64,000 nucleotides of DNA from contig NZ_JACHJV010000001.1 in the NCBI RefSeq assembly GCF_014203855.1, positions 4,650,001 through 4,714,000 on the forward strand, given 5' to 3'. Made by a program: the position numbers and the translations under genes. The notes under the pieces were generated by a model that was given only the letters and a program-made list of their open reading frames with translations, had not been told where the DNA came from and searched no databases. This document shows positions 54,213 to 61,980 of the stretch, piece after piece (within the stretch, counting starts at the first letter, position 1; every line of letters begins with the position of its first letter). Source of the stretch: Kitasatospora kifunensis (lineage in GTDB: Bacteria > Actinomycetota > Actinomycetes > Streptomycetales > Streptomycetaceae).

Positions 54213-55258
54213 ACCATCTTCTCGACCACCAGCACGACCGGGATGATCACGTTATGAATGGTCAACTGAGCACGCAGCAGGGCCAGTTGGACGCCGAAAT
54301 ACCGCTGCGGCTCGGCACCAGGCGCAGTGCGCTGGCCATGACGCAGTCCGGGATGGTCGCTCGCGAGGTCAGCCGACTGACCGGCCGCGAGGTCGAGTTG
54401 GTGGAGATCACCACCTACGGCGACACCTCGCGCGAGCACCTGGCGCAGATCGGCGGCACCGGGGTCTTCGTCTCCGCGCTGCGCGACGCGCTGCTCGCGG
54501 GCCGGATCGACTTCGCCGTCCACTCGCTCAAGGACCTGCCGACCGCCGCCCCCGAGGGCCTGGTGCTCGCCGCCGTGCCCGAGCGTGAGGACGTCCGCGA
54601 CGCCCTTGTCGCCCGCGAGGGCCTGGGCCTCGAGGCGCTGATCGAGAAGTGCGCCGGGCGCGCCGCCCGGATCGGCACCGGATCCCCGCGTCGGATGGCC
54701 CAGTTGAACGCCTGGGCCGCCGCCCGGGGCGCGGCCCTTACGACGGTGGCGATCCGCGGCAACGTCGACACCCGGATCAACTTCGTGCACAACGGCGAGC
54801 TGGACGCGGTGGTGCTCGCCACCGCCGGCCTCAACCGGCTCGGCCGCTCGGCCGAGATCAGCGAGCACCTGGATCCCGAGCTGATGCTCCCGGCTCCCGG
54901 TCAGGGCGCACTGGCCATCGAGTGCCGCGCCGACGACCCCGAGCTCGCCGCCGCCCTCGGCGCGCTCGACCACGCCCCCACCCGCGCCGCCGTCGTCGCG
55001 GAGCGCGCCCTGCTGGCCGCGCTGGAGGCAGGCTGCTCCGCCCCCGTGGCCGCACTGGCCCGGGTGAGCGAAGAGAACGAACTGCGGCTGGAGGGCGTCG
55101 TCGGCACCGTCGACGGCGCCACCCTGCTGACGATGTCCACCACTGGCCCGCTCGCGACCGACGAGACGGCCGAACGGCAGGCACGGGCCCTGGGCCACGC
55201 GCTGGCCGCCCGGCTGCTCGACGGCGGAGCGGCCGGTCTGATGGGGGAGCGAGTCTGA
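54209..55258 (+). CDS. hemC: Porphobilinogen deaminase HemC (hydroxymethylbilane synthase)
   Basis: Assembles four porphobilinogens into hydroxymethylbilane. The 349-residue protein has LRLGTRRSALAMTQ, FAVHSLKDLPTA, the dipyrromethane-cofactor Cys in LEAGCSAPVAAL and APGQGALAIECR. A 35-residue N-terminal extension, His/Asp-rich (DHQHDRDDHV), precedes the usual start; a later ATG (about 54254) is also possible. ATG 54209 overlaps the hemA stop by 4 nt. Confidence 0.96.
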   Translation: MNHLLDHQHDRDDHVMNGQLSTQQGQLDAEIPLRLGTRRSALAMTQSGMVAREVSRLTGREVELVEITTYGDTSREHLAQIGGTGVFVSALRDALLAGRIDFAVHSLKDLPTAAPEGLVLAAVPEREDVRDALVAREGLGLEALIEKCAGRAARIGTGSPRRMAQLNAWAAARGAALTTVAIRGNVDTRINFVHNGELDAVVLATAGLNRLGRSAEISEHLDPELMLPAPGQGALAIECRADDPELAAALGALDHAPTRAAVVAERALLAALEAGCSAPVAALARVSEENELRLEGVVGTVDGATLLTMSTTGPLATDETAERQARALGHALAARLLDGGAAGLMGERV

Positions 55259-56919
55259 TGAGCCCCACCACCACCGCCGCCGATCGATCCGGACGCTGCA
55301 CCTTCCTGGGTGCCGGCCCCGGTGACCCCGGCCTGCTGACGCTCCGTGCGGTCGAGGTGTTGGCCTCGGCCGACCTGCTGATCGCCGACCCGCTCACCGC
55401 CGGTGCCGTGCGCAGCCACTGCCCCGAGGGCGTCCAGGTGCTCGCACCCGGCACGCTCGACGGGGACGCGGCGCCCATCGACATCGGCGGCGGCGACGCG
55501 GGCGCGCTCGCCCGGCTGATCGCCGACGCGGTGCAGGCCGGCAAGCACGTGGTCCGCACGGTCGACGGCGACCCGGGCCTGGACGGCCGCGCGGCCGAGG
55601 AGATGCTGCTCTGCGCCAAGGCGGGCACCTCGTTCGAGGTGATCCCCGGGGTGGCGCAGTCGGTCGGCGTCCCCGCCTACGCGGGCGTCCCGCTGCGCGG
55701 CAGCAAGGGCGCCGATGTGCGCTTCGTGGACGGCTCGGCGCTGCTGGCCGGCGCCCTGGTCGACCTCGGCGCGCCGGAGACCACCCTGGTGGTGCGCACC
55801 ACGCTCGGCCAGCTGCCCGCCACCGCGAGCGCGCTGGTCACCCACGGCCGCAAGCCGGACGCCGCGCTCTGCGCCACGCTCTCGGGCACCACCACCCGCC
55901 AGCGCACCTTCACCTCCACGCTGGCCGCCATCGCGGCTGACCTGAAGGCCGCCCGGGTGCTGCCCTCGCCGGTCTCCGCGCCGGTCGACCCGGCCACCTC
56001 GGTGATAGCCGTGGTGGGCGACCAGGTCGCGCACCGTGACTCGCACTCCTGGTTCGAGACCAAGCCGCTCTTCGGCTGGAACGTCCTGGTGCCGCGTACC
56101 AAGGAGCAGGCCACCGGCCTGTCCGAGCAGCTGCGCTCCTACGGCGCGGTGCCGCAGGAGGTGCCGACCATCGCGGTCGAGCCGCCGCGCACCCCGCAGC
56201 AGATGGAGCGGGCGATCAAGGGCCTGGTCACCGGGCGCTACGAGTGGATCGCCTTCACCTCGGTCAACGCGGTCCGCGCGGTGCGCGAGAAGTTCGAGGA
56301 GTACGGCCTGGACGCCCGCGCGTTCGCCGGGATCAAGGTCGCGGCGGTCGGTGAGACCACCGCCAAGGCGCTGGTCGACTTCGGCGTGAAGCCCGACCTG
56401 GTGCCCAGCGGCGAGCAGTCCGCGGCCGGCCTGCTGGAGGACTGGCCGCCCTACGACCCGGTCTTCGACCCGATCGACCGGGTGCTGCTGCCGCGCGCCG
56501 ACATCGCCACCGAGACCCTGGTGGCGGGCCTGGTCGAACTCGGCTGGGAGGTGGACGACGTGACGGCCTACCGCACCGTGCGCGCCTCGCCGCCGCCGGC
56601 CGAGACCCGCGAGGCGATCAAGGGCGGCGGTTTCGACGCGGTGCTCTTCACCTCGTCCTCGACCGTGCGCAACCTGGTCGGCATCGCCGGCAAGCCGCAC
56701 AACGTCACCATCATCGCCTGCATCGGTCCGGCCACCGCCAAGACCGCCGAGGAGCACGGCCTGCGGGTCGACGTGATGGCCCCCGCGCCGTCCGCCGCCG
56801 CGCTGGCCGAGGCGCTGGCGGAGTTCGGCGCCGGTCGCCGCGACGCCGCCACCTCGGCCGGTGAGCCGGTCTACCGGCCCAGCGAGCGGCGCCCCGGCTC
56901 CCGCCGCAAGGCGCGCTGA
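55258..56919 (+). CDS. hemD: HemD fusion: uroporphyrinogen-III synthase with a divergent CobA-like N-terminus
   Basis: 553 residues. The C-terminal half (about 265-540) is uroporphyrinogen-III synthase (WNVLVPRTKEQATGLSEQLR; IAFTSVNAVRAVREKF; VLLPRADIATETLV). The N-terminal half has the fold of SAM-dependent uroporphyrinogen-III methyltransferase: FLGAGPGDPGLLTLRAVEVL is intact, but the SAM-loop GGDP region reads VVRTVDGDPGLDGRAAEE and the IPGVTSA motif reads IPGVAQSV, so methyltransferase activity is doubtful. ATG 55258 shares a base with the hemC stop. The fusion is common in actinobacteria. Confidence 0.93.
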   Translation: MSPTTTAADRSGRCTFLGAGPGDPGLLTLRAVEVLASADLLIADPLTAGAVRSHCPEGVQVLAPGTLDGDAAPIDIGGGDAGALARLIADAVQAGKHVVRTVDGDPGLDGRAAEEMLLCAKAGTSFEVIPGVAQSVGVPAYAGVPLRGSKGADVRFVDGSALLAGALVDLGAPETTLVVRTTLGQLPATASALVTHGRKPDAALCATLSGTTTRQRTFTSTLAAIAADLKAARVLPSPVSAPVDPATSVIAVVGDQVAHRDSHSWFETKPLFGWNVLVPRTKEQATGLSEQLRSYGAVPQEVPTIAVEPPRTPQQMERAIKGLVTGRYEWIAFTSVNAVRAVREKFEEYGLDARAFAGIKVAAVGETTAKALVDFGVKPDLVPSGEQSAAGLLEDWPPYDPVFDPIDRVLLPRADIATETLVAGLVELGWEVDDVTAYRTVRASPPPAETREAIKGGGFDAVLFTSSSTVRNLVGIAGKPHNVTIIACIGPATAKTAEEHGLRVDVMAPAPSAAALAEALAEFGAGRRDAATSAGEPVYRPSERRPGSRRKAR

Positions 56920-56933
56920 CACCTGGAGGAATC

Positions 56934-57911
56934 GTGTCTTTCCCTGCTGCCCGACCCCGTCGTCTGCGCACCACCCCGGCGGTGCGCCGCCTGGTGGCGG
57001 AAACCCGGCTGCACCCGGCCGAGTTCATCCTGCCGGTCTTCGTGCGCGAGGGCATCAGCGAGCCGGTGCCGGTGAGTTCGATGCCGGGCGTCGTCCAGCA
57101 CACCCGCGACACGCTGCGCAAGGCCGCGGTCGAGGCGGCCGAGGCCGGTATCGGCGGCATCATGCTCTTCGGTGTGCCGCAGACCAAGGACGCCCTGGGC
57201 TCGGCCGGCACCGACCCCGACGGCATCCTGCAGCAGGCGATCCGCGACGTGGTCGCCGAGGTCGGCGACCAGTTGGTCGTGATGTCGGACCTGTGCCTGG
57301 ACGAGTTCACCGACCACGGACACTGCGGGGTGCTCGCGGCGGACGGCAGCGTGGACAACGACGCGACCTTGGCGCGCTACGCCGAGATGGCCGTGGTGCA
57401 GGCCGAGGCCGGGGTCCACATGGTCGGCCCGTCCGGGATGATGGACGGTCAGGTCGGGGTGATCCGCCAGGCGCTGGACGGGGCCGGCCACCAGGACGTC
57501 GCCGTGCTCGCCTACACCGCCAAGTACGCCTCCGCCCTCTACGGCCCGTTCCGGGAGGCGGTGAGCTCCTCGCTCAAGGGCGACCGCAAGACCTACCAGC
57601 AGGACCTGGCCAACTCCCGCGAGGCGCTGCGCGAGTTGGAGCTGGACCTGGCCGAGGGCGCGGACCTGGTGATGGTCAAGCCGGCCCTGCCCTGCCTGGA
57701 CATCCTGCGCCAGGTCGCCGACCGCTCGCCGGTGCCGGTGGCGGCCTACCAGATCTCCGGCGAGTACTCGATGGTCGAGGCGGCCGCGGCGAACGGCTGG
57801 ATCGACCGCGAGCGGACCATCCTGGAGACCCTCACCTCGATCCGCCGGGCCGGGGCCGAGCAGATCCTCACCTACTGGGCCGTCGAGGCCGCGCGGATGC
57901 TCGCGCACTGA
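56934..57911 (+). CDS. hemB: Porphobilinogen synthase HemB (delta-aminolevulinate dehydratase)
   Basis: Condenses two aminolevulinates. The 325-residue enzyme has the Schiff-base lysines in TAKYASALYGPF and MVKPALPCLDI. The metal-site loop is DLCLDEFTDHGHCG: two of the three zinc-ligand cysteines of the C-x-C-x7-C motif remain and the middle one is Asp, so it probably uses magnesium or a mixed site. GTG 56934 has GGAGG 5 nt upstream and lies 14 nt after hemD. Confidence 0.96.
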   Translation: MSFPAARPRRLRTTPAVRRLVAETRLHPAEFILPVFVREGISEPVPVSSMPGVVQHTRDTLRKAAVEAAEAGIGGIMLFGVPQTKDALGSAGTDPDGILQQAIRDVVAEVGDQLVVMSDLCLDEFTDHGHCGVLAADGSVDNDATLARYAEMAVVQAEAGVHMVGPSGMMDGQVGVIRQALDGAGHQDVAVLAYTAKYASALYGPFREAVSSSLKGDRKTYQQDLANSREALRELELDLAEGADLVMVKPALPCLDILRQVADRSPVPVAAYQISGEYSMVEAAAANGWIDRERTILETLTSIRRAGAEQILTYWAVEAARMLAH

Positions 57912-57917
57912 CCGCAT

Positions 57918-57957
57918 GACTGAGGGGGCGTCAGCATAAGCTGACGCCCCCTCAGTC
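57918..57957 (+). terminator. Terminator of the rex-hemACDB operon
   Basis: A perfect 18-bp inverted repeat (57918-57935 with 57940-57957) with a 4-nt loop ATAA, 6 nt past the hemB stop. It also faces the minus-strand gene that ends at 57968 and may terminate both. Confidence 0.92.
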
Positions 57958-57967
57958 GCGCCTGGGC

Positions 57968-58255
57968 TCAGTGGTGGTGCATGCCGTCGATCTCCACCGC
58001 GCCGGCGCCCTCGCCGCCGGTGGCCGTGGCGGTGGCCCAGCCGGTGCCCGAGGAGGCGGTGTGCACGTGGTTGGTGCCCGCGAAGTTGTCGTGGAAGCCG
58101 GTCGCGAAGACGGGGTGGTGCCCGCTGACCGTGTTGCCGCCGTCACCGCCCTCGTAGACATGGGCGTAGGCCGGAGCCGCGATGCCGGTGATCATCAGTG
58201 CGCCGGCCGAGATGGCGGCGGCCCTGCCGAGTGTCTTGTGCAACGGATTGCGCAT
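57968..58255 (-). CDS. Small His-rich secreted protein
   Basis: A 95-residue protein with a Sec signal peptide (RNPLHKTLGRAAAISAGALM, ending PAYA). Predicted cleavage leaves a mature chain of about 64 residues that begins with His (HVYEGGDGGNT), contains HHPV, FHDN and NHVH, and ends MHHH, nine histidines in all. It suggests metal (copper or zinc) binding or a surface protein. No family is recognised. ATG 58255 is preceded by a GAGAGGA-type site at about 58268. Part of the coat-protein cluster. Confidence 0.7.
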   Translation of the reverse strand: MRNPLHKTLGRAAAISAGALMITGIAAPAYAHVYEGGDGGNTVSGHHPVFATGFHDNFAGTNHVHTASSGTGWATATATGGEGAGAVEIDGMHHH

Positions 58256-58316
58256 GCGAAATCGGTCCTCTCTAGGGGGATTGCCGGGGTCGATTGACTG
58301 CCTGTCACTCACATGG

Positions 58317-58354
58317 CAGCGGAGCCGGGGGAAGCGTGCTCCCCGGCTCCGCTG
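58317..58354 (-). terminator. Hairpin between the His-rich gene and rodlin
   Basis: 14-bp perfect repeat (CAGCGGAGCCGGGG with its complement, 10-nt loop). A second terminator for upstream rodlin transcription is likely; it lies in the leader of the His-rich gene. Confidence 0.65.
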
Positions 58355-58360
58355 GGTCCA

Positions 58361-58395
58361 GCTCTGGAGGGTCAGATGTGGCTCTGGAGGGTCAG
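58361..58395. repeat. Direct repeat GCTCTGGAGGGTCAG x2
   Basis: Two identical 15-bp copies (58361-58375 and 58381-58395) separated by 5 nt, between the rodlin terminator and the His-rich gene. Purpose unknown; could be a regulator-binding repeat or a duplication. Confidence 0.6.
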
Positions 58396-58419
58396 GTCCC
58401 GCATGGCGGGGTCCCACAA

Positions 58420-58449
58420 GGTGGACCGGCCGGGGCCGACCGGTCCACC
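58420..58449 (-). terminator. Rodlin terminator
   Basis: GGTGGACCGG/CCGGTCCACC, 10-bp perfect stem with a 10-nt loop, 19 nt past the first rodlin stop on the minus strand. Confidence 0.65.
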
Positions 58450-58467
58450 GGCGTGTGGAGGGGTTGG

Positions 58468-58806
58468 TCAGCCGATCAGGTGCGACAGCGCGCCGTCGCC
58501 GTTGGCCTGGGTGGTCTGGCCCACGTTGCAGATCTGGTGCTGCTGCTGGTTGAGGACCGGCACGTCGACCTGGACCGGCACGAGGCCGACCTGGACGTGG
58601 TGCACCTCGGGCAGGCAGACGTTGGTGTTGTCCAGCGTGTGGTAGTTCGGGCTGTGGTCGCCGTGGGTGCCGGTGTGGTTGGTGCCACCGTTGCCCTGCA
58701 CCGAGGCGGCCGAGCCGTCGGCGTCGCCGATCGCCATCGAGGGGGCGGCGGACATCGCGATGGCGGCGGTGGCCAGACCGGCGGTGGCGAGGACCTTCTT
58801 CAGCAT
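58468..58806 (-). CDS. Rodlin (RdlA/RdlB-type surface protein), copy 1
   Basis: A 112-residue secreted rodlin, which with chaplins forms the rodlet layer of aerial hyphae. Signal peptide (LKKVLATAGLATAAIAMS...APSMA) then the mature chain IGDADGSAASVQGNGGT. Cys in NVCLPEVHH and HQICNVGQ; C-terminus ALSHLIG. The core LVPVQVDVPVLNQQQHQ has many beta-branched residues as expected for an amyloid-like fibre. Tandem with copy 2 and on the same strand, unlike the divergent S. coelicolor pair. The short upstream region is 92 nt. Confidence 0.9.
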   Translation of the reverse strand: MLKKVLATAGLATAAIAMSAAPSMAIGDADGSAASVQGNGGTNHTGTHGDHSPNYHTLDNTNVCLPEVHHVQVGLVPVQVDVPVLNQQQHQICNVGQTTQANGDGALSHLIG

Positions 58807-58898
58807 GGGAGTGCTCTCTCTTAACTACGGGGGGTTTTCTGACAGTGATGTAGCTGGGGGAGGTGGCGCGTGTGGTGCGGGTGGAGCGGGTGGCTCGA

Positions 58899-59237
58899 TC
58901 AGCCGATCAGGTGCGAGGCGACGCCGTCGCCGTTGCTCTGGGTCGGCTGGCCCTGGTTGCAGACCTGGTGCAGCTGCTGGTTGCCCACCGGCACGTCCGC
59001 CTGGACCGGCACGAGGCCGACCTGGACGTGGTGGATCTCCGGCAGGCAGATGTTGGTGTTGTCCAGGAAGTGGAAGTTGGGGCTGTGGTTGCCCCAAGTG
59101 CCGGTGTTGTTGGTGCCGCCGTTGCCGGAGAGCGAGGCCGCGGAGCCGTCCGCGTTGCCGATCGCCATCGCCGGGGTGACGCCGGCGGCCATCGCGGCGG
59201 CCACCAGGCCGACGGAGGCCAGGGTCTTCTTGATCAT
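58899..59237 (-). CDS. Rodlin (RdlA/RdlB-type surface protein), copy 2
   Basis: A 112-residue secreted rodlin close to copy 1 at nearly every position: signal peptide IKKTLASVGLVAAAMAAG (ending TPAMA), IGNADGSAASLSGNGGT, NICLPEIHHVQVGLVPVQ and HQVCNQGQ, ending VASHLIG. The two cysteines are conserved in both copies. It is 92 nt upstream of copy 1, likely the first gene. The 427-bp upstream gap holds the promoters, which I could not locate with certainty. Confidence 0.9.
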   Translation of the reverse strand: MIKKTLASVGLVAAAMAAGVTPAMAIGNADGSAASLSGNGGTNNTGTWGNHSPNFHFLDNTNICLPEIHHVQVGLVPVQADVPVGNQQLHQVCNQGQPTQSNGDGVASHLIG

Positions 59238-59664
59238 GGGGTTCCTCTCTGGATTGCTGCGTCCGCTGCGTCTGGGTGCAATCCGTTCTCCGAATTGACC
59301 TGGTCTGTGGTCACCATGACGTCCGCGGCGTATTCAGGAAAGTGATCACATTCGGCAGACCTCTGGCTGCGGTGCGATCGGGCATCCGATCCGGCCGTCG
59401 TCATGCTCGTTGTGCGGTGACATCGATATCAAAGAACGGCGGCCCGGAAAGTTACGCGAGGCGTGCCGGGAAAAATTCCGTACGACCGAATCAATCGGCG
59501 TGTCGATGCTATTAATGCGCCATTCCGGTTAAGCCGCGCCCACTCAATCAGAGCCGGGTCGTTGAAACAGATCGACCCCGGTCCTGTTCGGCGGGCCGTG
59601 CAACGCGCCCGACCGCCATCGGGGTCACTTCCCAGCGCCTCACGAGATCGGATCAGAGAAGACG
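59238..59664. promoter_or_regulatory. Divergent control region between rodlins and secreted protein gene
   Basis: 427 bp, the most AT-rich stretch of the coat cluster, with runs such as ATATCAAAGAA (about 59427-59437) and CTATTAATG (about 59508-59516). It must drive copy 2 and the gene at 59665. I could not find a convincing sigma-BldN promoter here (one GCGTAAC..CGTT pair has a 12-nt spacing, too short). Confidence 0.4.
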
Positions 59665-60333
59665 ATGAAGCTCTCCAAGCGGACCGGTGTACTGCTGCTG
59701 GCGGTCGGCGCCTCGGCGATCGCCGGCCAGGGGGCGGCCAGCGCCGCCGGTGCCCAGCCGATGACCCCGGGCCAGGTGGCGGCGATCGAGAACGGCCTGG
59801 CGACCAAGACGGTGCCGCTGCGGATCCCGCTGGAGACGGTCCGCGATCACGCGCCGATGCTGCCGCTGGGTGGGGACGTCCACGGCGAGCTGCCGGCCTC
59901 CCCGGTGCTGCCGCCTGTTCAGGGCGGTCCGGAGAAGCACGAGATGGTGCCGGACAAGGTCGTGCCCGCGCTCAACTTCAGCAAGGTCGGCCCGAGCCTG
60001 GGCAGCGACCTGCCGCTGCCCGCGCTGGCCGACGGGGTGCGGCCCGGCAACCTGGACCTGGACGCGCCCGCGGCGCCGCTGAAGGCGGTGGGTCCAGCGG
60101 TCGGCCTCGGACACCCGCTGAGCTTCGTGGAGGGGGCGGACGGCCAGCTGAAGGACGGCTCGCTGTCGACCGGTGACCTGGACCCGCGGGTGCTGCCGGG
60201 TGCGATCGCGGCGGGCCCGGACGCCAAGGCCTCGCTGGGCGGGCCCGACCGGCACGTCTCGATGCTGCAGACGGCGCAGAACCTGCTCGACACCACCGCG
60301 GCCGCCGCTCAGGAGGCCACCTCCCAGGGCTGA
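59665..60333 (+). CDS. Secreted protein of unknown function in coat cluster
   Basis: A 222-residue protein with a signal peptide (KLSKRTGVLLLAVGASAI, cleaved after ASA). The mature chain is acidic to neutral, Pro/Leu/Asp-rich, without cysteine, with repeated short phrases such as PLPALADGV, LDLDAPAAPL and LKAVGPAVGLG. No domain recognised. Divergent from the rodlins and preceded by GAGAAG at about 59655. Location among chaplins and rodlins suggests a surface protein of aerial hyphae, by inference only. Confidence 0.65.
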   Translation: MKLSKRTGVLLLAVGASAIAGQGAASAAGAQPMTPGQVAAIENGLATKTVPLRIPLETVRDHAPMLPLGGDVHGELPASPVLPPVQGGPEKHEMVPDKVVPALNFSKVGPSLGSDLPLPALADGVRPGNLDLDAPAAPLKAVGPAVGLGHPLSFVEGADGQLKDGSLSTGDLDPRVLPGAIAAGPDAKASLGGPDRHVSMLQTAQNLLDTTAAAAQEATSQG

Positions 60334-60382
60334 GCCCGGTGGGGCCGCACGGGCCCCGAGCAACACCCCCAGTCCATGGGAC

Positions 60383-60412
60383 AGGCCCGGTGCGAGTGCG
60401 CGCACCGGGCCT
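60383..60412. terminator. Terminator between two secreted protein genes
   Basis: AGGCCCGGTGCG with its exact complement (60383-60394 with 60401-60412), 6-nt loop, between convergent genes. Confidence 0.85.
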
Positions 60413-60464
60413 TGCCGTCTGTCCGTGTCGTCGCTCCGTCCGCTGCGCGAGGTGGGCCGGGCGC

Positions 60465-60839
60465 TCAGTGGCCGGGCACCGCGCTGAGCAGCAGGCCCAG
60501 GCCCGGCAGGTCCTTGGCGCCGCCGCCGTCGCTGAGCGAGCCGGTGACGGCCGTGCTGCTGACCGGCCGCATGCCGGGGTTGTCCGGCTTGACCGCGACC
60601 GTGTTGTTCAGCGGGTCCGCGCTGGACTGGGCGAACGGGTCCAGTCGCAGGTCCTTGACCGGCCCGGTGACATAGCCGGTGGTGTTGCCGACGGTGCCCA
60701 GTGCCGGGCCGACCTCGGTCGGCTGCAGCTGTGCGGTCGGCACGGGCTCAGCGGCGGCGGCGGTGCCGGCGGCGGCCGGGGCGAGCAGCAGGGCCGCTCC
60801 CAGCGCGGCCAACGCGCCGCTGGTGGTGGTGAGGGTCAT
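60465..60839 (-). CDS. Secreted protein of unknown function
   Basis: A 124-residue exported protein: signal peptide TLTTTSGALAALGAALLLAP (ending AAAA), mature part about 93 residues with VGPALGTVGNTTGYVTGPV, DPFAQSSADPL and GLGLLLSAVPGH. No cysteine. Similar in style, not clearly in sequence, to the 59665 product. Lies 99 nt after the chaplin at 60939-61208 on the same strand and may share its transcript. Confidence 0.6.
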   Translation of the reverse strand: MTLTTTSGALAALGAALLLAPAAAGTAAAAEPVPTAQLQPTEVGPALGTVGNTTGYVTGPVKDLRLDPFAQSSADPLNNTVAVKPDNPGMRPVSSTAVTGSLSDGGGAKDLPGLGLLLSAVPGH

Positions 60840-60938
60840 GACGGTGTTCTTCCTTCGTGCGCGGGGTACGGCGCCGGAAACGACGCTGTCCCCCGGACGC
60901 GGAAGTCCGGGGGACAGCGTTCACCTGACTTCCGCTGC

Positions 60939-61208
60939 TCAGCAGTCGTCGTCGTGGTGCGGCGGGGCGTCGACGTTGGCGCAGGTGTTGCCGAACGCCG
61001 GGTTCAGCAGGCCGATCACGTTGATCGAGTTGCCGCAGAGGTTCACCGGGATGTGCACCGGAACCTGGATGGCGTTGCCGGAGGCGACACCGGGGGAGTG
61101 GGCGGCGACGCCCTCGGCGCCCGCGCTGGCGTTGGCCGCACCCGCGGCACCGAGCACCAGGCCGAGGGCCGCGGTGGAGAGGACGGCGAGCTTCTTGGTG
61201 GACTGCAT
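60939..61208 (-). CDS. Short chaplin with a His/Asp/Cys tail
   Basis: An 89-residue chaplin. Signal peptide KKLAVLSTAALGLVLGAAG (ending ANA), then the chaplin domain: VPVHIPVNLCGNSINVIG and LLNPAFGNTC, with the conserved Cys pair. After that this copy has an extra acidic/His tail NVDAPPHHDDDC with a third cysteine, absent from the other three. Chaplins self-assemble into a hydrophobic amyloid film at air-water surfaces. The tail could bind metal or form a disulfide. Confidence 0.92.
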   Translation of the reverse strand: MQSTKKLAVLSTAALGLVLGAAGAANASAGAEGVAAHSPGVASGNAIQVPVHIPVNLCGNSINVIGLLNPAFGNTCANVDAPPHHDDDC

Positions 61209-61313
61209 GGGGGGATCTCCTAGGGGATCGTCACAGGATGGCGGGCCACGCGGCTGGGGGGAGCCGGCCGCACGGCCCGCAGCGCCAGGTCAGGCTGGGC
61301 TGGCTGGGGTTGC

Positions 61314-61556
61314 TCAGCCGCCGTTGACGCAGGTGTTGCCGAAGGCCGGGTTCAGCGCGCCGATCACGTCGATGGTGTTGCCGCAGAGGTTCACCGGGAT
61401 GTGGATCGGAACCTGGATGGCGTTGCCGGACAGCACGCCGGGGGAGCCGACCGCGGCGCCCTCGGCACCCGCGCTGGCGTTGGCCGCACCGGCGCCGGCG
61501 AGCAGCAGGCCGGCCGCGGCGGTGGTCAGGACGAGGGACTTCGAGAACTTGCGCAT
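61314..61556 (-). CDS. Short chaplin
   Basis: An 80-residue short chaplin. Signal peptide MRKFSKSLVLTTAAAGLLLA (ending ANA), chaplin domain SPGVLSGNAIQVPIHIPVN with LCGNTIDVIGALNPAFGNTC and a short NGG end. No LPXTG anchor, so it is assembled non-covalently on the surface. It shares a start with GAGGATTAACTC upstream. Middle gene of three minus-strand chaplins. Confidence 0.94.
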   Translation of the reverse strand: MRKFSKSLVLTTAAAGLLLAGAGAANASAGAEGAAVGSPGVLSGNAIQVPIHIPVNLCGNTIDVIGALNPAFGNTCVNGG

Positions 61557-61740
61557 GAGTTAATCCTCCGTTGATTTCCCGGGACACTTCGGGATACGTT
61601 CGCCGTTGAGGCCGTCCCGGGATACCGGGCGAAACAGGAATGGTGGTCGGAAGGTTCCGGCCGTCCGCCCGGAATCACTCAGGCGGACGAAAGTCCGGTT
61701 GGTCGTGCCGGACGGTGGCCGGAATTCTCGTCCCGGTCGG

Positions 61741-61980
61741 TCAGGCGTTGACGCAGGTGTTGCCGAACGCCGGGTTGAGGATGGTGACGAGGCCGATGCT
61801 GTTGCCGCAGAGGTTGACCGGAACGTGCACGGGGACCTGGATCAGGTTGCCGGAGAGCACACCGGGCGAACCGACCGCGGCACCCTCGGCACCCGCGTTG
61901 GCCGAGGCGGCGGACGCGCCACCGATGATCAGAGCGGCGGCGGCGGCCACGCCGAACGCGCCGTGGACGAGCTTGCGCAT
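61741..61980 (-). CDS. Short chaplin
   Basis: A 79-residue short chaplin. Signal peptide RKLVHGAFGVAAAAALIIG (ending ASAN or ANA), domain GSPGVLSGNLIQVPVHVPVN, then LCGNSIGLVTILNPAFGNTC. The IGLVTI core is less canonical than in the others. ATG 61980; the longer upstream frame crosses the promoter region. First gene of the minus-strand chaplin group, divergent from the chaplin at 62233. Confidence 0.94.
   Translation of the reverse strand: MRKLVHGAFGVAAAAALIIGGASAASANAGAEGAAVGSPGVLSGNLIQVPVHVPVNLCGNSIGLVTILNPAFGNTCVNA

Noticed and set aside
59420..59470. BldN-like promoter before the rodlins (GCGTAAC ... CGTT on the minus strand)
   Set aside because: Spacing between the two elements is 12 nt rather than about 16, so a match is unlikely.
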